Made by a program: the position numbers and the translations under genes. The notes beneath the pieces were generated by a model that was not told the DNA's origin, ran no database searches, and saw only the letters and a program-made list of their open reading frames with translations. A stretch of DNA of 64,000 nucleotides from a bacterium (GTDB taxonomy: Bacteria > Pseudomonadota > Alphaproteobacteria > Caulobacterales > Hyphomonadaceae): NCBI GenBank assembly GCA_016125045.1, contig WGML01000004.1, forward strand, positions 124,001 to 188,000. Reading direction: 5' to 3'. This document shows positions 27,539 through 34,706 of this stretch, in pieces (the stretch's first letter is position 1; each line of letters starts with the position of its first letter).

Positions 27539-28225
27539 ATGCTGACGGGTGAAGAGCTGACCATCCTCGCCACCAGTCTCGGCGTGGCGCTGCGTGCAGT
27601 GATCCTGTCGCTGCCTGTGGCGACGCTCGCCGCCTGGGCGCTGTCGAAGCCGACCTTTCCCGGCAAGAGCGTGCTCGACGCCGTCGCGCACCTGCCGCTC
27701 GTCCTGCCGCCGGTCCTGATCGGCTATCTTCTCCTTGTCACTTTCGGCCGCCGCGGTCCGCTCGGCGCCTGGCTGGAGGCGACGTTCGGCGTCCAGCTCG
27801 CCTTCACGATGGAGGGGGCGGCGCTCGCGACCGCGGTGATGTCCTTCCCGTTGATGGTGCGGGCGATCCGACTTGCCTTCGAGGCGACCGATCCGCGCCT
27901 GTTCGACGCCGCGGCCCTCCTCGGCGCGGGACCATGGACGCGGTTTCGCCGCCTCGCCCTGCCGCTCGCCGGGCCGGGCGTGCTCGCCGGTGCGGTCACG
28001 GCGTTCGCGGCCGGACTCGGCGAGTTCGGCGCGGTGATCACCTTCGCCTCCAACGTCCCGGGGGAGACGCAGACCCTGCCGCTCGCGATCTATACGGCGC
28101 TTCAGTCGCCCGGGGGTGAGGACCGGGCCTTGCGCCTCGCAATGATGTCGTTTGGACTTGCCGTGGCGGGCCTTGCGCTCGCCGAGCAGATCCAGCGCTG
28201 GGCGCGGCGGAGGCAGGACGCGTGA
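27539..28225 (+). CDS. modB: Molybdate ABC transporter permease
   Basis: The 228-residue inner-membrane permease has about five hydrophobic segments and the EAA loop motif DPRLFDAAALLGAGPWTRFRRLALPLAGPGVLAG, which contacts ModC. The start MLTGEELTILATSLGV (27539) fits family ModB; the track start adds 24 unrelated residues. It is first in an operon ordered modB, modC, modA; modC begins inside its stop. Confidence 0.9.
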   Translation: MLTGEELTILATSLGVALRAVILSLPVATLAAWALSKPTFPGKSVLDAVAHLPLVLPPVLIGYLLLVTFGRRGPLGAWLEATFGVQLAFTMEGAALATAVMSFPLMVRAIRLAFEATDPRLFDAAALLGAGPWTRFRRLALPLAGPGVLAGAVTAFAAGLGEFGAVITFASNVPGETQTLPLAIYTALQSPGGEDRALRLAMMSFGLAVAGLALAEQIQRWARRRQDA

Positions 28226-29241
28226 CGCCGCCCGCCCTGGCCGTCGACATCCGCCTCCAGAGGGGGGGCTTCGCGCTTGAGGCGGAGTTCCGTCACGAGC
28301 ACGGCGTCGCGGTGGTGTTCGGCCCCTCCGGATCGGGTAAGTCGCTCCTGTTGTCGGCGATCGCGGGGCTCAGACGCCTTGGCGGCGGACGGGTCGCGGT
28401 GCTCGGCGAGCCGGTTGAGGACGTCGCCGCCGGCGTCCGCACGCCGCCATCGAGGCGCGGTGTCGGTCTCGTCTTCCAGGAGCCGCTGCTCTTTCCCCAC
28501 ATGAGCGTCGCCGGAAACCTGCGCTTCGCGGCCGAACAGGCGATGCGCGCCGGGCGGTCGGCGACCCTGTCGATGGACGAGGCGATCGAGCGGTTTGAAC
28601 TCGCGGCGCTGCTCCCGCGCGCGCCGCGGCAGTTGTCGGGCGGAGAGAAGAACCGCGTCGCGCTCGCCCGCGCCATCCTCGCCGCGCCGCGCCTGCTCCT
28701 GCTCGATGAACCCTTCGCGGCGCTCGACGGCCTCCGTCGTCGGGCCTATCTGCGCCACCTCCTGGACCTGTCGCGGGAGCATGGCCTGCCGATGCTTGTG
28801 GTCACCCATGAGATCGAGGACGCGGCCGCCCTCGCCGACACGCTGATCGCGCTCGCGTCCGGCCGGGTCGTGGCCTGCGGACCCGCGCGTGAGGCAATGG
28901 CGTCTCATGTCTTCCAGTCGATGCTTGATCCGCGCGATGTCGGGTCGGCGATTCCGCCATCGGCGTTCGCGGGCGAGGTTGCGGAACGGCGCGAGCGGGC
29001 GGTGTGGCTGAAGGCGGATCGGGTTCTGCTGGCGAGCGAACGGCCGCGCGGCCTGTCCGCCCGCAACATCTGGGAGGGCGAGGTCGCACGCCTGACCCGT
29101 GAGGCTGACGGATCGGTGCTCGTCGAGGTGTCCGCCCCGATCGGCGGTCTGCTCGCCCGCGTGACGCCAGAAGCCGCAAGCGATCTCGATCTTGCTCCGG
29201 GCCGTCCGGTGTGGTCGATCGTGAAGACCCATCTTGTGTGA
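28222..29241 (+). CDS. modC: Molybdate ABC transporter ATP-binding protein
   Basis: The GTG start at 28222 overlaps the modB stop (GTGA), which indicates translational coupling. The 339-residue protein has Walker A GPSGSGKS (about 34-41), a Q-loop in GLVFQEPLLFPHM, the signature LSGGEKNRVALARA and Walker B LLLLDEPFAALD. The C-terminal portion (ISVLVEVSAPIGGLLARVTPEAASDLDLAPGRPVWSIVK region) is the TOBE/Mop molybdate-binding domain expected for ModC. Imports molybdate for molybdoenzymes. Confidence 0.93.
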   Translation: MTPPALAVDIRLQRGGFALEAEFRHEHGVAVVFGPSGSGKSLLLSAIAGLRRLGGGRVAVLGEPVEDVAAGVRTPPSRRGVGLVFQEPLLFPHMSVAGNLRFAAEQAMRAGRSATLSMDEAIERFELAALLPRAPRQLSGGEKNRVALARAILAAPRLLLLDEPFAALDGLRRRAYLRHLLDLSREHGLPMLVVTHEIEDAAALADTLIALASGRVVACGPAREAMASHVFQSMLDPRDVGSAIPPSAFAGEVAERRERAVWLKADRVLLASERPRGLSARNIWEGEVARLTREADGSVLVEVSAPIGGLLARVTPEAASDLDLAPGRPVWSIVKTHLV

Positions 29242-29264
29242 TCCGCCCCCCGGAGGCCGCCTTC

Positions 29265-30083
29265 ATGAACCGACGACAGGTGCTGATCGCCGCCGGGGCG
29301 GGACTTGCGGCCGCGTGCGCGCCTGAGGGCGCGGACGAGCCTGCTGCGCTGCGTGTGTTCGCCGCCACGAGCCTCGTCGACGTGCTGAAGGCCGCGGGCG
29401 ACCTGTTGCAGCAGATCGGCGGCGAGGAATTGGGGGCGACCCCGCCGGTGATGAATTTCGCGGCGACCTCTGATCTTGCCCGCCAGATCATCCAGGGCGC
29501 GCGGGCGGACCTGTTCATTTCGGCCGACGAAGCATGGATCGACGAACTGGACGCCAGGGCGCTGCTCGTCCGCGCGGAGCGGCGGGTGCTCGCGGGCAAT
29601 CGTCTCGTTGTCATCGCGCCTGCCGATGCGCCGTTCGAGATCGATCTCTCGCCCGGCGTGGACATCGTCTCCGCCCTGAAGGGCGGGCGCATCGCAATCG
29701 CCGAACCAGAGACCGTGCCTGCGGGGCGCTATGCCCGCGAGGCGTTCACCGCGCTTGGCGTGTGGGACGAGGTGAAGTCGGCCGCGGCGTATGGGGAATC
29801 GGTCCGCTCGGCGCTCCGGCTGGTGGAGCTCGGGGAAGCTGCGGCGGGTGTGGTCTACGCAACCGATGCGCGCGCGTCGCGGGATCTTGTGCGCGTCGCC
29901 GGCGTGTTCGACCCCGCGCTCCACACGCCGATCATCTATCCGATGGCGCCGGTCGCAGCCGGAGACGTCCCCGCCGCGGTCCGCCTGATGGCGTTTCTCC
30001 TCTCCCCTCCGGCGCAGGCGGTTTTCGCGGAATTCGGGTTTCTGCCGCCCGATGTCGCAAGGGTGGACGCCGCAGCGGAGTGA
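29265..30083 (+). CDS. modA: Molybdate ABC transporter substrate-binding protein
   Basis: Starting at MNRRQVLIAAGAGLAAACAPEG (29265, CGGAGG site) gives 272 residues with a Tat-like RR and a lipobox-like AAAC, so it is probably a periplasmic, possibly lipidated, binding protein. Family blocks include LRVFAATSLVDVLKAAGDL, FAATSDLARQIIQGARADLFISAD and IAEPETVPAGRYAREAF. It comes last in the operon, unlike the common modABC order. No modE regulator is seen nearby. Confidence 0.92.
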   Translation: MNRRQVLIAAGAGLAAACAPEGADEPAALRVFAATSLVDVLKAAGDLLQQIGGEELGATPPVMNFAATSDLARQIIQGARADLFISADEAWIDELDARALLVRAERRVLAGNRLVVIAPADAPFEIDLSPGVDIVSALKGGRIAIAEPETVPAGRYAREAFTALGVWDEVKSAAAYGESVRSALRLVELGEAAAGVVYATDARASRDLVRVAGVFDPALHTPIIYPMAPVAAGDVPAAVRLMAFLLSPPAQAVFAEFGFLPPDVARVDAAAE

Positions 30084-30145
30084 CGCCGTCGTCGGTCTCG
30101 ATCGGCGGATTGCGTTTACGCGTCATTAACCGAAGCGATCGATCT

Positions 30146-30221
30146 GTGATGGTGTCTTCCTTTGAGGACACACCACCATCACCCATCGCCTTTGCGGGAG
30201 CTTCGGCTCCCGCGATTTTTT
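30146..30221 (+). ncRNA. Candidate small RNA: hairpin with UUCCUUU loop followed by an intrinsic terminator
   Basis: A 9-bp perfect stem (GTGATGGTG with CACCATCAC, 30146-30154 and 30174-30182) encloses a loop containing TTCCTTT, which resembles an anti-Shine-Dalgarno sequence. A terminator stem with a T-run follows at 30194. Alphaproteobacterial small RNAs often have CU-rich loops of this kind. No clear promoter was found, so the 5' end is uncertain and it could simply be the modA 3' untranslated region. Confidence 0.35.
30194..30221 (+). terminator. Rho-independent terminator downstream of modA
   Basis: GCGGGAGC-ttcg-GCTCCCGC forms an 8-bp GC-rich stem with a four-base loop, followed by a run of six T (gattttttg). 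It ends transcripts running from modA or from the candidate small RNA before the tRNA-Asn gene. Confidence 0.85.
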
Positions 30222-30270
30222 GTGCGGTGGTGGGTGGTCGCCCGGTCGCAGGCTTGCCGATGAGCGGGGA

Positions 30271-30298
30271 TTGCACCACCGGCGGGCAGTCGTTATAC
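30271..30298 (+). promoter_or_regulatory. Candidate sigma-70-type promoter of tRNA-Asn
   Basis: TTGCAC (30271-30276) and TTATAC (30293-30298) are 16 bases apart, 19 bases upstream of the mature tRNA 5' end. Position and spacing fit a stable-RNA promoter. Confidence 0.55.
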
Positions 30299-30317
30299 CC
30301 GCCGCCTGCCGAACTGG

Positions 30318-30393
30318 TCCGCGGTAGCTCAGTTGGTAGAGCAGGCGACTGTTAATCGCCTGGTCGTTGGTTCGAGTCCAACCCGCGGAGCCA
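30318..30393 (+). tRNA. tRNA-Asn (GTT)
   Basis: The 76-base gene folds as a cloverleaf: acceptor TCCGCGG pairs with CCGCGGA, the anticodon stem GGCGA/TCGCC frames loop CTGTTAA with anticodon GTT (30351-30353), the T arm is GTTGG-TTCGAGT-CCAAC, and the CCA end is encoded. It decodes Asn codons AAC and AAU. A truncated dehydrogenase gene and other foreign-looking DNA begin right after it. Confidence 0.96.
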
Positions 30394-30504
30394 TTCCTTG
30401 GAAGCGTGAGAATCTGCGGGTCCGAAGTGCCCTGCTCCTGCTACAGTCGATTTTCGAACGCGTCTCGCCGGCCTGTGCGGTGCGCTTCGCAGTTCCCTCA
30501 ATCA

Positions 30505-30656
30505 GGTCGGCCTGATGCGCGGTGACGGCCAACCCCTCGGCCGTCAGTTCAGCGGCCCGCGTGAAGGTGCGGCCGGTCGTGCTTGAGATCGCGAGCGAAA
30601 ACCCCGCCGCGCCAAGGGCGCGCGCCGAAGCCAGCCCGATGCCCCCCGGCGCGCCT
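30505..30656 (-). pseudogene. Fragment of a short-chain dehydrogenase/reductase (SDR) gene
   Basis: The minus strand reads GAPGGIGLASARALGAAGFSLAISSTTGRTFTRAAELTAEGLAVTAHQADL, a Rossmann-type NAD(P) loop and start of an SDR fold. It lacks the first beta strand and everything beyond the cofactor-binding part. A stop codon lies in frame just upstream, and the downstream frame runs into the tRNA. It is therefore a truncated remnant rather than a working enzyme. Confidence 0.7.
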
Positions 30657-30714
30657 AGCTACCGGGGCCCCGGCGGCGGGGCAAGCGGCACGGCAAGCTG
30701 CCGGGCAAGCGGCG

Positions 30715-31095
30715 CTAGCCGGACTGGGTCAGGCTGAGGTTGTTGCCATCGGGGTCGGCGAACCAGGCGATGCGGGCACTGCCGTCCGGGGCGGACCAGA
30801 TGCCCCGCTCGTCCTGGCCAAAGCCGGGATAAACCAAGAATGTCACGCCCCGATCGTTCAGGGTCGTCACGGCCGCATGGATATCGGGCACGGTCCAGCC
30901 CAGGACGGTATGGGCCGAAGGGGTGTGACCGGCGATGTCGGTCAGCCGCACGGTCAGACCCGCCATGTCGTAGACGGCGGCGAAATCGTCTTCGGACACG
31001 AGCGCAAAGCCCATGACATCGCTGTAGAACGCCATGGCGCGGGCGCGGTCGGCCGTCAGGACAAAGCCCACCGGGCGGGCATCGGTCAGGGACAT
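30715..31095 (-). CDS. VOC (glyoxalase/bleomycin resistance-like) family protein
   Basis: The 126-residue protein has the vicinal-oxygen-chelate pattern: GFVLTADRARAMAFYSDVMGFALV at the start, VPDIHAAVTTLNDRGVTFLVYPGFG in the middle and WFADPDGNNLSLTQ at the end, the usual single-domain length. VOC proteins are metal-dependent lyases, isomerases or binding proteins; the substrate is not readable. The ATG follows four tandem repeats, each carrying GGAG. It lies in the accessory-looking segment beside tRNA-Asn. Confidence 0.85.
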   Translation of the reverse strand: MSLTDARPVGFVLTADRARAMAFYSDVMGFALVSEDDFAAVYDMAGLTVRLTDIAGHTPSAHTVLGWTVPDIHAAVTTLNDRGVTFLVYPGFGQDERGIWSAPDGSARIAWFADPDGNNLSLTQSG

Positions 31096-31100
31096 GCAGG

Positions 31101-31200
31101 TTACTCCGACAGGACAAGCCCAGTCTTACTCCGACAGGACAAGCCCAGTCTTAACTCCGACAGGACAAGCCCAGTCTTAACTCCGACAGGACAAGCCCGA
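31101..31200. repeat. Four tandem copies of a 24-26 bp repeat
   Basis: The unit ttactccgacaggacaagcccagtc occurs at 31101, 31126, 31151 (with one extra a) and 31177 (shortened at the end). The copies are nearly identical and contiguous, ending 5 bases before the VOC start. On the minus strand each copy contains GGAGTAA, so the array forms the leader and ribosome site of that gene. Confidence 0.92.
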
Positions 31201-31207
31201 CAGCCTA

Positions 31208-31486
31208 TCACGCGACAAAGACCCTGTCATCACGGGCAAAGCCATCGTCCTGCGGCAGGACGCGGCCAAAGCCGCGCAGCAGGTGACCGCCGCCCACCAG
31301 CAGGCCCCGCGTGGCGGCGCCCAGCAAGGCCAGGCACCGGGTCGCCCGCGCCTCGCCGGGGCTCACGTCATAGCGGGTGGCGATGCGCGGGTCGGGCAGT
31401 TGCAGGTGTTCGGCATGGATGATATCAACCATCTGCGCCAAGCTCTGCCCGATCTGCAAAAAGTGCGGGTCAGTCTGGAGCTGCAA
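31208..31486 (-). CDS. Hypothetical ORF of 92 residues (possible gene fragment)
   Basis: The frame MQLQTDPHFLQIGQSLAQMVDIIHAEHLQLPDPRIATRYDVSPGEARATRC ends ...LPQDDGFARDDRVFVA. Codon use is orderly and typical of GC-rich genes, so it may be a real but displaced or truncated gene. I recognise no family. It overlaps the start of the esterase gene on the opposite strand by one base and sits beside the tandem repeats. Confidence 0.35.
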   Translation of the reverse strand: MQLQTDPHFLQIGQSLAQMVDIIHAEHLQLPDPRIATRYDVSPGEARATRCLALLGAATRGLLVGGGHLLRGFGRVLPQDDGFARDDRVFVA

Positions 31487-32319
31487 TGCTTTGTCGTAAT
31501 CTCAAGACCCTCGTGGCGATCTGGTCCGCGATCGTGGTTGTTTCTTGCAACAGGGCGGCCGCCCCCGTTGATCCGGTTCCCCCGCACGACAGTTTCGTCA
31601 TTGCGTCAAAAGTGCTCGGCGAAAATCGGGGTATCAATGTCTATCTCCCGCCGGGTTATGAGCAGTCCGACGGATCCTATCCGGTGGTCTACATGCCCGA
31701 TGGTGGGGTGAAGGAGGACTTCCCGCACATCGCCAACACGCTTGCCGATCTGATCAAGGAGGGGAAGATTCCTCCTGTCCTCCTGGTTGGCGTCGAGAAC
31801 ACGGATCGGCGGCGCGATCTCACACCCGCCTCCACGACGCCATATGACAGAGACTTCGGTCCGTCGGGCGACGGTGCGACGGCCTTCAGAGCCCTGATAC
31901 GGGATGAACTGATGCCTGAAGTGGCAGCGAGATATCGGACCGCTTCAGGCCGAACCATAGTCGGCGAGTCGGCGGCGGGGTTGTTTGTCGTCGACACGTT
32001 TTTTCGAGAGCCGGCTCTCTTTGACAACTATGTCGCCATGGACCCGGCGCTTTGGTGGGATAGTCAGGATCTGGTAAAACAGGCTTCGGCGCGTCTCTCC
32101 GGTATGGACTTGGAGGGGAAGTCACTGTGGTTCGCTGGGTCTGCTGCAAAGGATATCCAGCCGCAAACTCGAAACCTAGAAGGCGTGCTGAAGGAATTCG
32201 CCCCGTCTGCGCTTCGCTGGACCTATCGGGATAGCCCGACAGAGGAACACTCCACGATCTTTCGCTCCACCAAAGAGGAAGCGTTTCTCTGGACTTTGGG
32301 CGAGACTTCACCGCGCTGA
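31486..32319 (+). CDS. Alpha/beta-hydrolase esterase (IroE/esterase D-like), predicted lipoprotein
   Basis: The 277-residue protein has a signal with lipobox VVVSC. It follows the putative-esterase fold: GINVYLPPGYEQSDGSYPVVYMPDGG, the nucleophile elbow TIVGESAAGLFVVD (GESAAG), and a His in EEHSTIF. Siderophore or acyl esterases are in this family, but the substrate is unknown. CTGGAGCTGCA precedes the ATG. Its DNA is visibly lower in GC than that of flanking genes, which with the position near tRNA-Asn suggests acquisition by transfer. Confidence 0.78.
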   Translation: MLCRNLKTLVAIWSAIVVVSCNRAAAPVDPVPPHDSFVIASKVLGENRGINVYLPPGYEQSDGSYPVVYMPDGGVKEDFPHIANTLADLIKEGKIPPVLLVGVENTDRRRDLTPASTTPYDRDFGPSGDGATAFRALIRDELMPEVAARYRTASGRTIVGESAAGLFVVDTFFREPALFDNYVAMDPALWWDSQDLVKQASARLSGMDLEGKSLWFAGSAAKDIQPQTRNLEGVLKEFAPSALRWTYRDSPTEEHSTIFRSTKEEAFLWTLGETSPR

Positions 32320-32457
32320 GGGTATTCTTCGAGGGCGTCGCCAACGGGTCGTTCTGCTCGCTCGACGATTCAACCCGCTTTGCTGCGAGCGATATTCAGC
32401 CTTCGGTACTCGGCCGAGGGTTCGATCGGCAATAATAAACGGGCGCGCGTTCTTCCC

Positions 32458-34035
32458 TCAGCTGTAGAGCAGACCGGGCAGCCAGGTCGCGATCGGCGGC
32501 CACAGCGCGACAAGGAGCAGCGTCAGGATCTGGATGCCGATGAACGGGATCACGCCGCGATAGATCGCCGTGGTCGGCACGTGCGCCGGCGTCACCCCCC
32601 GCAGATAGAACAGCGCAAAGCCGAAGGGCGGCGTCAGGAAGGATGTCTGCAGGTTGAGCGCGATCAGAACGCCGAGCCACACCGGGTCCGCGCCCATCAT
32701 CAGGAGCGGCGGCGCGACGAGCGGGATGACGATGAAGGTGATCTCGATGAAGTCGATGAAGAAGCCGAGCACGAAGATCAGGAGATTGACCACGATCAGC
32801 GATCCGATGAGGCCGCCGGGGATCAGTCCCAGCATTTCGGCGATCCAGTCATCGCCGCCGAGGCCGCGGAACACGAGCGCGAACAGGGCCGCGCCGATGA
32901 GGATCGTGAACACCATCGTGGTCACGCCCATGGCCGAGCGGAGCGCGGGCTGGAGATTGTTCTGCCGCCACAGCCGCCGTCCCGCCGCGAGCACGCCCGC
33001 CGCCATGACGAGCGCCGCTGTGATCGCCAGACCCTGACCGACCTCGTCCATCAAGGACACCTCCTCGCGGCCGATCCTGAGATCGACGAGGGCGTTGATG
33101 ACGATGAGAAACGCCGCCGCTCCGCCCCCGGCCGCGATCACCGCGCGCTCGATGCGGTCGGGCCCGCCCGACCCCTCCTTGCGCCAGGCGGCGAGCAGCA
33201 GGGCGCCGAGCGCGCCGACCGCCGCGCCCTCCGTCGGCGTCGCGACGCCTGCGAGGATCGACCCGAGCACCGCGCCGACGAGCACGAGCGGCGCGACGAG
33301 CGCGTCGAGAATGCGCGCCAGATCCGGCCGGCCCGCCTCGCCGGGGGGCGCGACCTTGGGATCAGACCAGGCCCGCCACGCCTGATAGACGAGGTACAGC
33401 ACAACGAGCAGAAGCCCCGGAAAGATCGACCCCGCGAACAGGTCGCCGACCGAAACGGCGGTCGGCGCGGTCGCGCCCTGCGCCAGCTGCGCCCGCTGGT
33501 GCGCCGCCGAAATCGCGTCCCCGAGCAAGATCAGCACGATCGAGGGCGGGATGATCTGGCCGAGCGTCCCCGCCGCCGCGAGCGACCCCGTCGCCAGCGC
33601 GCGGTCATACCCCCGGTTCAGCATCACCGGCAGGGCGAGCATTCCCATCGCGGTCACGGTCGCGCCGACCACGCCCGTAGACGCGGCGAGCACCGCGCCG
33701 ACGAGGGTGGTGGCGAACAGCAGCCCGCCCCGCAATCCGCCAAACAGGTCGCCGATGGTCGAGAGCAGCCGCTCGGCGATGCGCGATCGCTCGAGGATCG
33801 CGCCCATCAGGATGAACAGCGGCACCGCCATCAGCGTCGTGTTGGTCATCGACCCGAAGATGCGGTTGGGGATCGCCTGCAGGAATCCGGTGTCGAACAC
33901 TCCGAACGCCACCCCGAGCAGCGCGAAGATCAGCGCGATCCCGGCGAGCGTGAAGGCGACCGGCGCGCCGGACATGAGGCCGGCGGCGAGGGCGATGAAC
34001 ATCAGGATGTCGAGGGAGTCGCGAATCTCGATCAC
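32458..34035 (-). CDS. dctM: TRAP transporter large permease (DctM-like)
   Basis: Read from GTG 34035, which overlaps the DctQ stop (GTGA), the protein has 525 residues. It is strongly hydrophobic with a dozen or so membrane segments, including FVALAAGLMSGAPVAFTLAGIALIFALLG at the start, MTNTTLMAVPLFILMGAIL and PPFGFALFYLRGVTP at the end, which are DctM hallmarks. It forms the sodium-coupled membrane pore of the TRAP system with DctQ. The track start 25 codons earlier runs into DctQ and is rejected. Confidence 0.9.
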   Translation of the reverse strand: MIEIRDSLDILMFIALAAGLMSGAPVAFTLAGIALIFALLGVAFGVFDTGFLQAIPNRIFGSMTNTTLMAVPLFILMGAILERSRIAERLLSTIGDLFGGLRGGLLFATTLVGAVLAASTGVVGATVTAMGMLALPVMLNRGYDRALATGSLAAAGTLGQIIPPSIVLILLGDAISAAHQRAQLAQGATAPTAVSVGDLFAGSIFPGLLLVVLYLVYQAWRAWSDPKVAPPGEAGRPDLARILDALVAPLVLVGAVLGSILAGVATPTEGAAVGALGALLLAAWRKEGSGGPDRIERAVIAAGGGAAAFLIVINALVDLRIGREEVSLMDEVGQGLAITAALVMAAGVLAAGRRLWRQNNLQPALRSAMGVTTMVFTILIGAALFALVFRGLGGDDWIAEMLGLIPGGLIGSLIVVNLLIFVLGFFIDFIEITFIVIPLVAPPLLMMGADPVWLGVLIALNLQTSFLTPPFGFALFYLRGVTPAHVPTTAIYRGVIPFIGIQILTLLLVALWPPIATWLPGLLYS

Positions 34036-34706
34036 GGCCGTGGTCCACCCTCGGAGACGAAGCGCGAGCGGGGCGGAGCGAGCCGTTTCAGGGTCGCGGC
34101 GGCGCGGCACGCCTCCGCCATCGCCTGCGCCAGCAACAGCACGGCGAAGACCGGGATGGTGGTCTTGACGATGAACAGCACGGGCAGGCCGTCCGTCTCG
34201 ATCGAACGCTCCGCGATCCGCCAGGACGCCGCGACATAGGGCCCGGCGAAATGCAGGATGGTCAGCAGCATGGGCGTCGCCAGGAACACATAGGCGGCGA
34301 GGTTGACGATCGCCTTCTTCCGCTCGCTGAAGCGCGAGTAGAGCACATCGACCCGCACATGCCCGTCACGGCCGAGCGCAGCCGGCGCCGCGAGGAGAAA
34401 GGCGGCCGCGTGGGCGTAGAGCGCCCCCTCCGACAGGGCGGTGAAGGAGAGGCCGAACACATATCGCAGCACCACGATCACGCCGACGCAGAGCGTCAGC
34501 ACGACGAGCAGGCCCTGCGCGATGCGCTCGGCCCAGTCGGATACGGTCTCGACGAGGTCGACCGCCGGTTGCGCGATCTCGATGAACGGCCGCCCGAAGG
34601 CGAGAATCGCAAGCGGCAGCAGCAGGAACGGGGCGAGCGCGCCCAGCATCACGATCGAAACCGCGCCCAGCGGCTCGCCGAGGGCCTGCGCCGACAGGTC
34701 GATCAT
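34032..34706 (-). CDS. dctQ: TRAP transporter small permease (DctQ-like)
   Basis: The 224-residue protein has four main hydrophobic segments and the family-type loop PAALGRDGHVRVDVLYSRFSERKKAIVNLAAY. Its start overlaps the end of the binding-protein gene (ATGA), and its stop overlaps the DctM start (GTGA), so the three genes are translationally coupled. It joins the large permease in the membrane. Confidence 0.9.
   Translation of the reverse strand: MIDLSAQALGEPLGAVSIVMLGALAPFLLLPLAILAFGRPFIEIAQPAVDLVETVSDWAERIAQGLLVVLTLCVGVIVVLRYVFGLSFTALSEGALYAHAAAFLLAAPAALGRDGHVRVDVLYSRFSERKKAIVNLAAYVFLATPMLLTILHFAGPYVAASWRIAERSIETDGLPVLFIVKTTIPVFAVLLLAQAMAEACRAAATLKRLAPPRSRFVSEGGPRP

Noticed and set aside
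30329-30532. 67-residue minus-strand ORF over tRNA-Asn
   Set aside because: It reads through the antisense of a well-formed tRNA and the end of the SDR remnant.
31101-31200. CRISPR array
   Set aside because: The 24-26 bp repeats are contiguous with no spacers, and there are no cas genes nearby.
32320-32457. Second attachment-site copy for a mobile element next to tRNA-Asn
   Set aside because: I compared the tRNA 3' end (ggttcgagtccaacccgcgg) with this stretch and the rest of the accessory segment and saw no convincing repeat; no integrase gene is present.
32380-34239. 619-residue plus-strand ORF across the TRAP permeases
   Set aside because: Very rich in Arg, Gln, Asp and His; the opposite strand carries DctM and DctQ with family motifs and translational overlaps.
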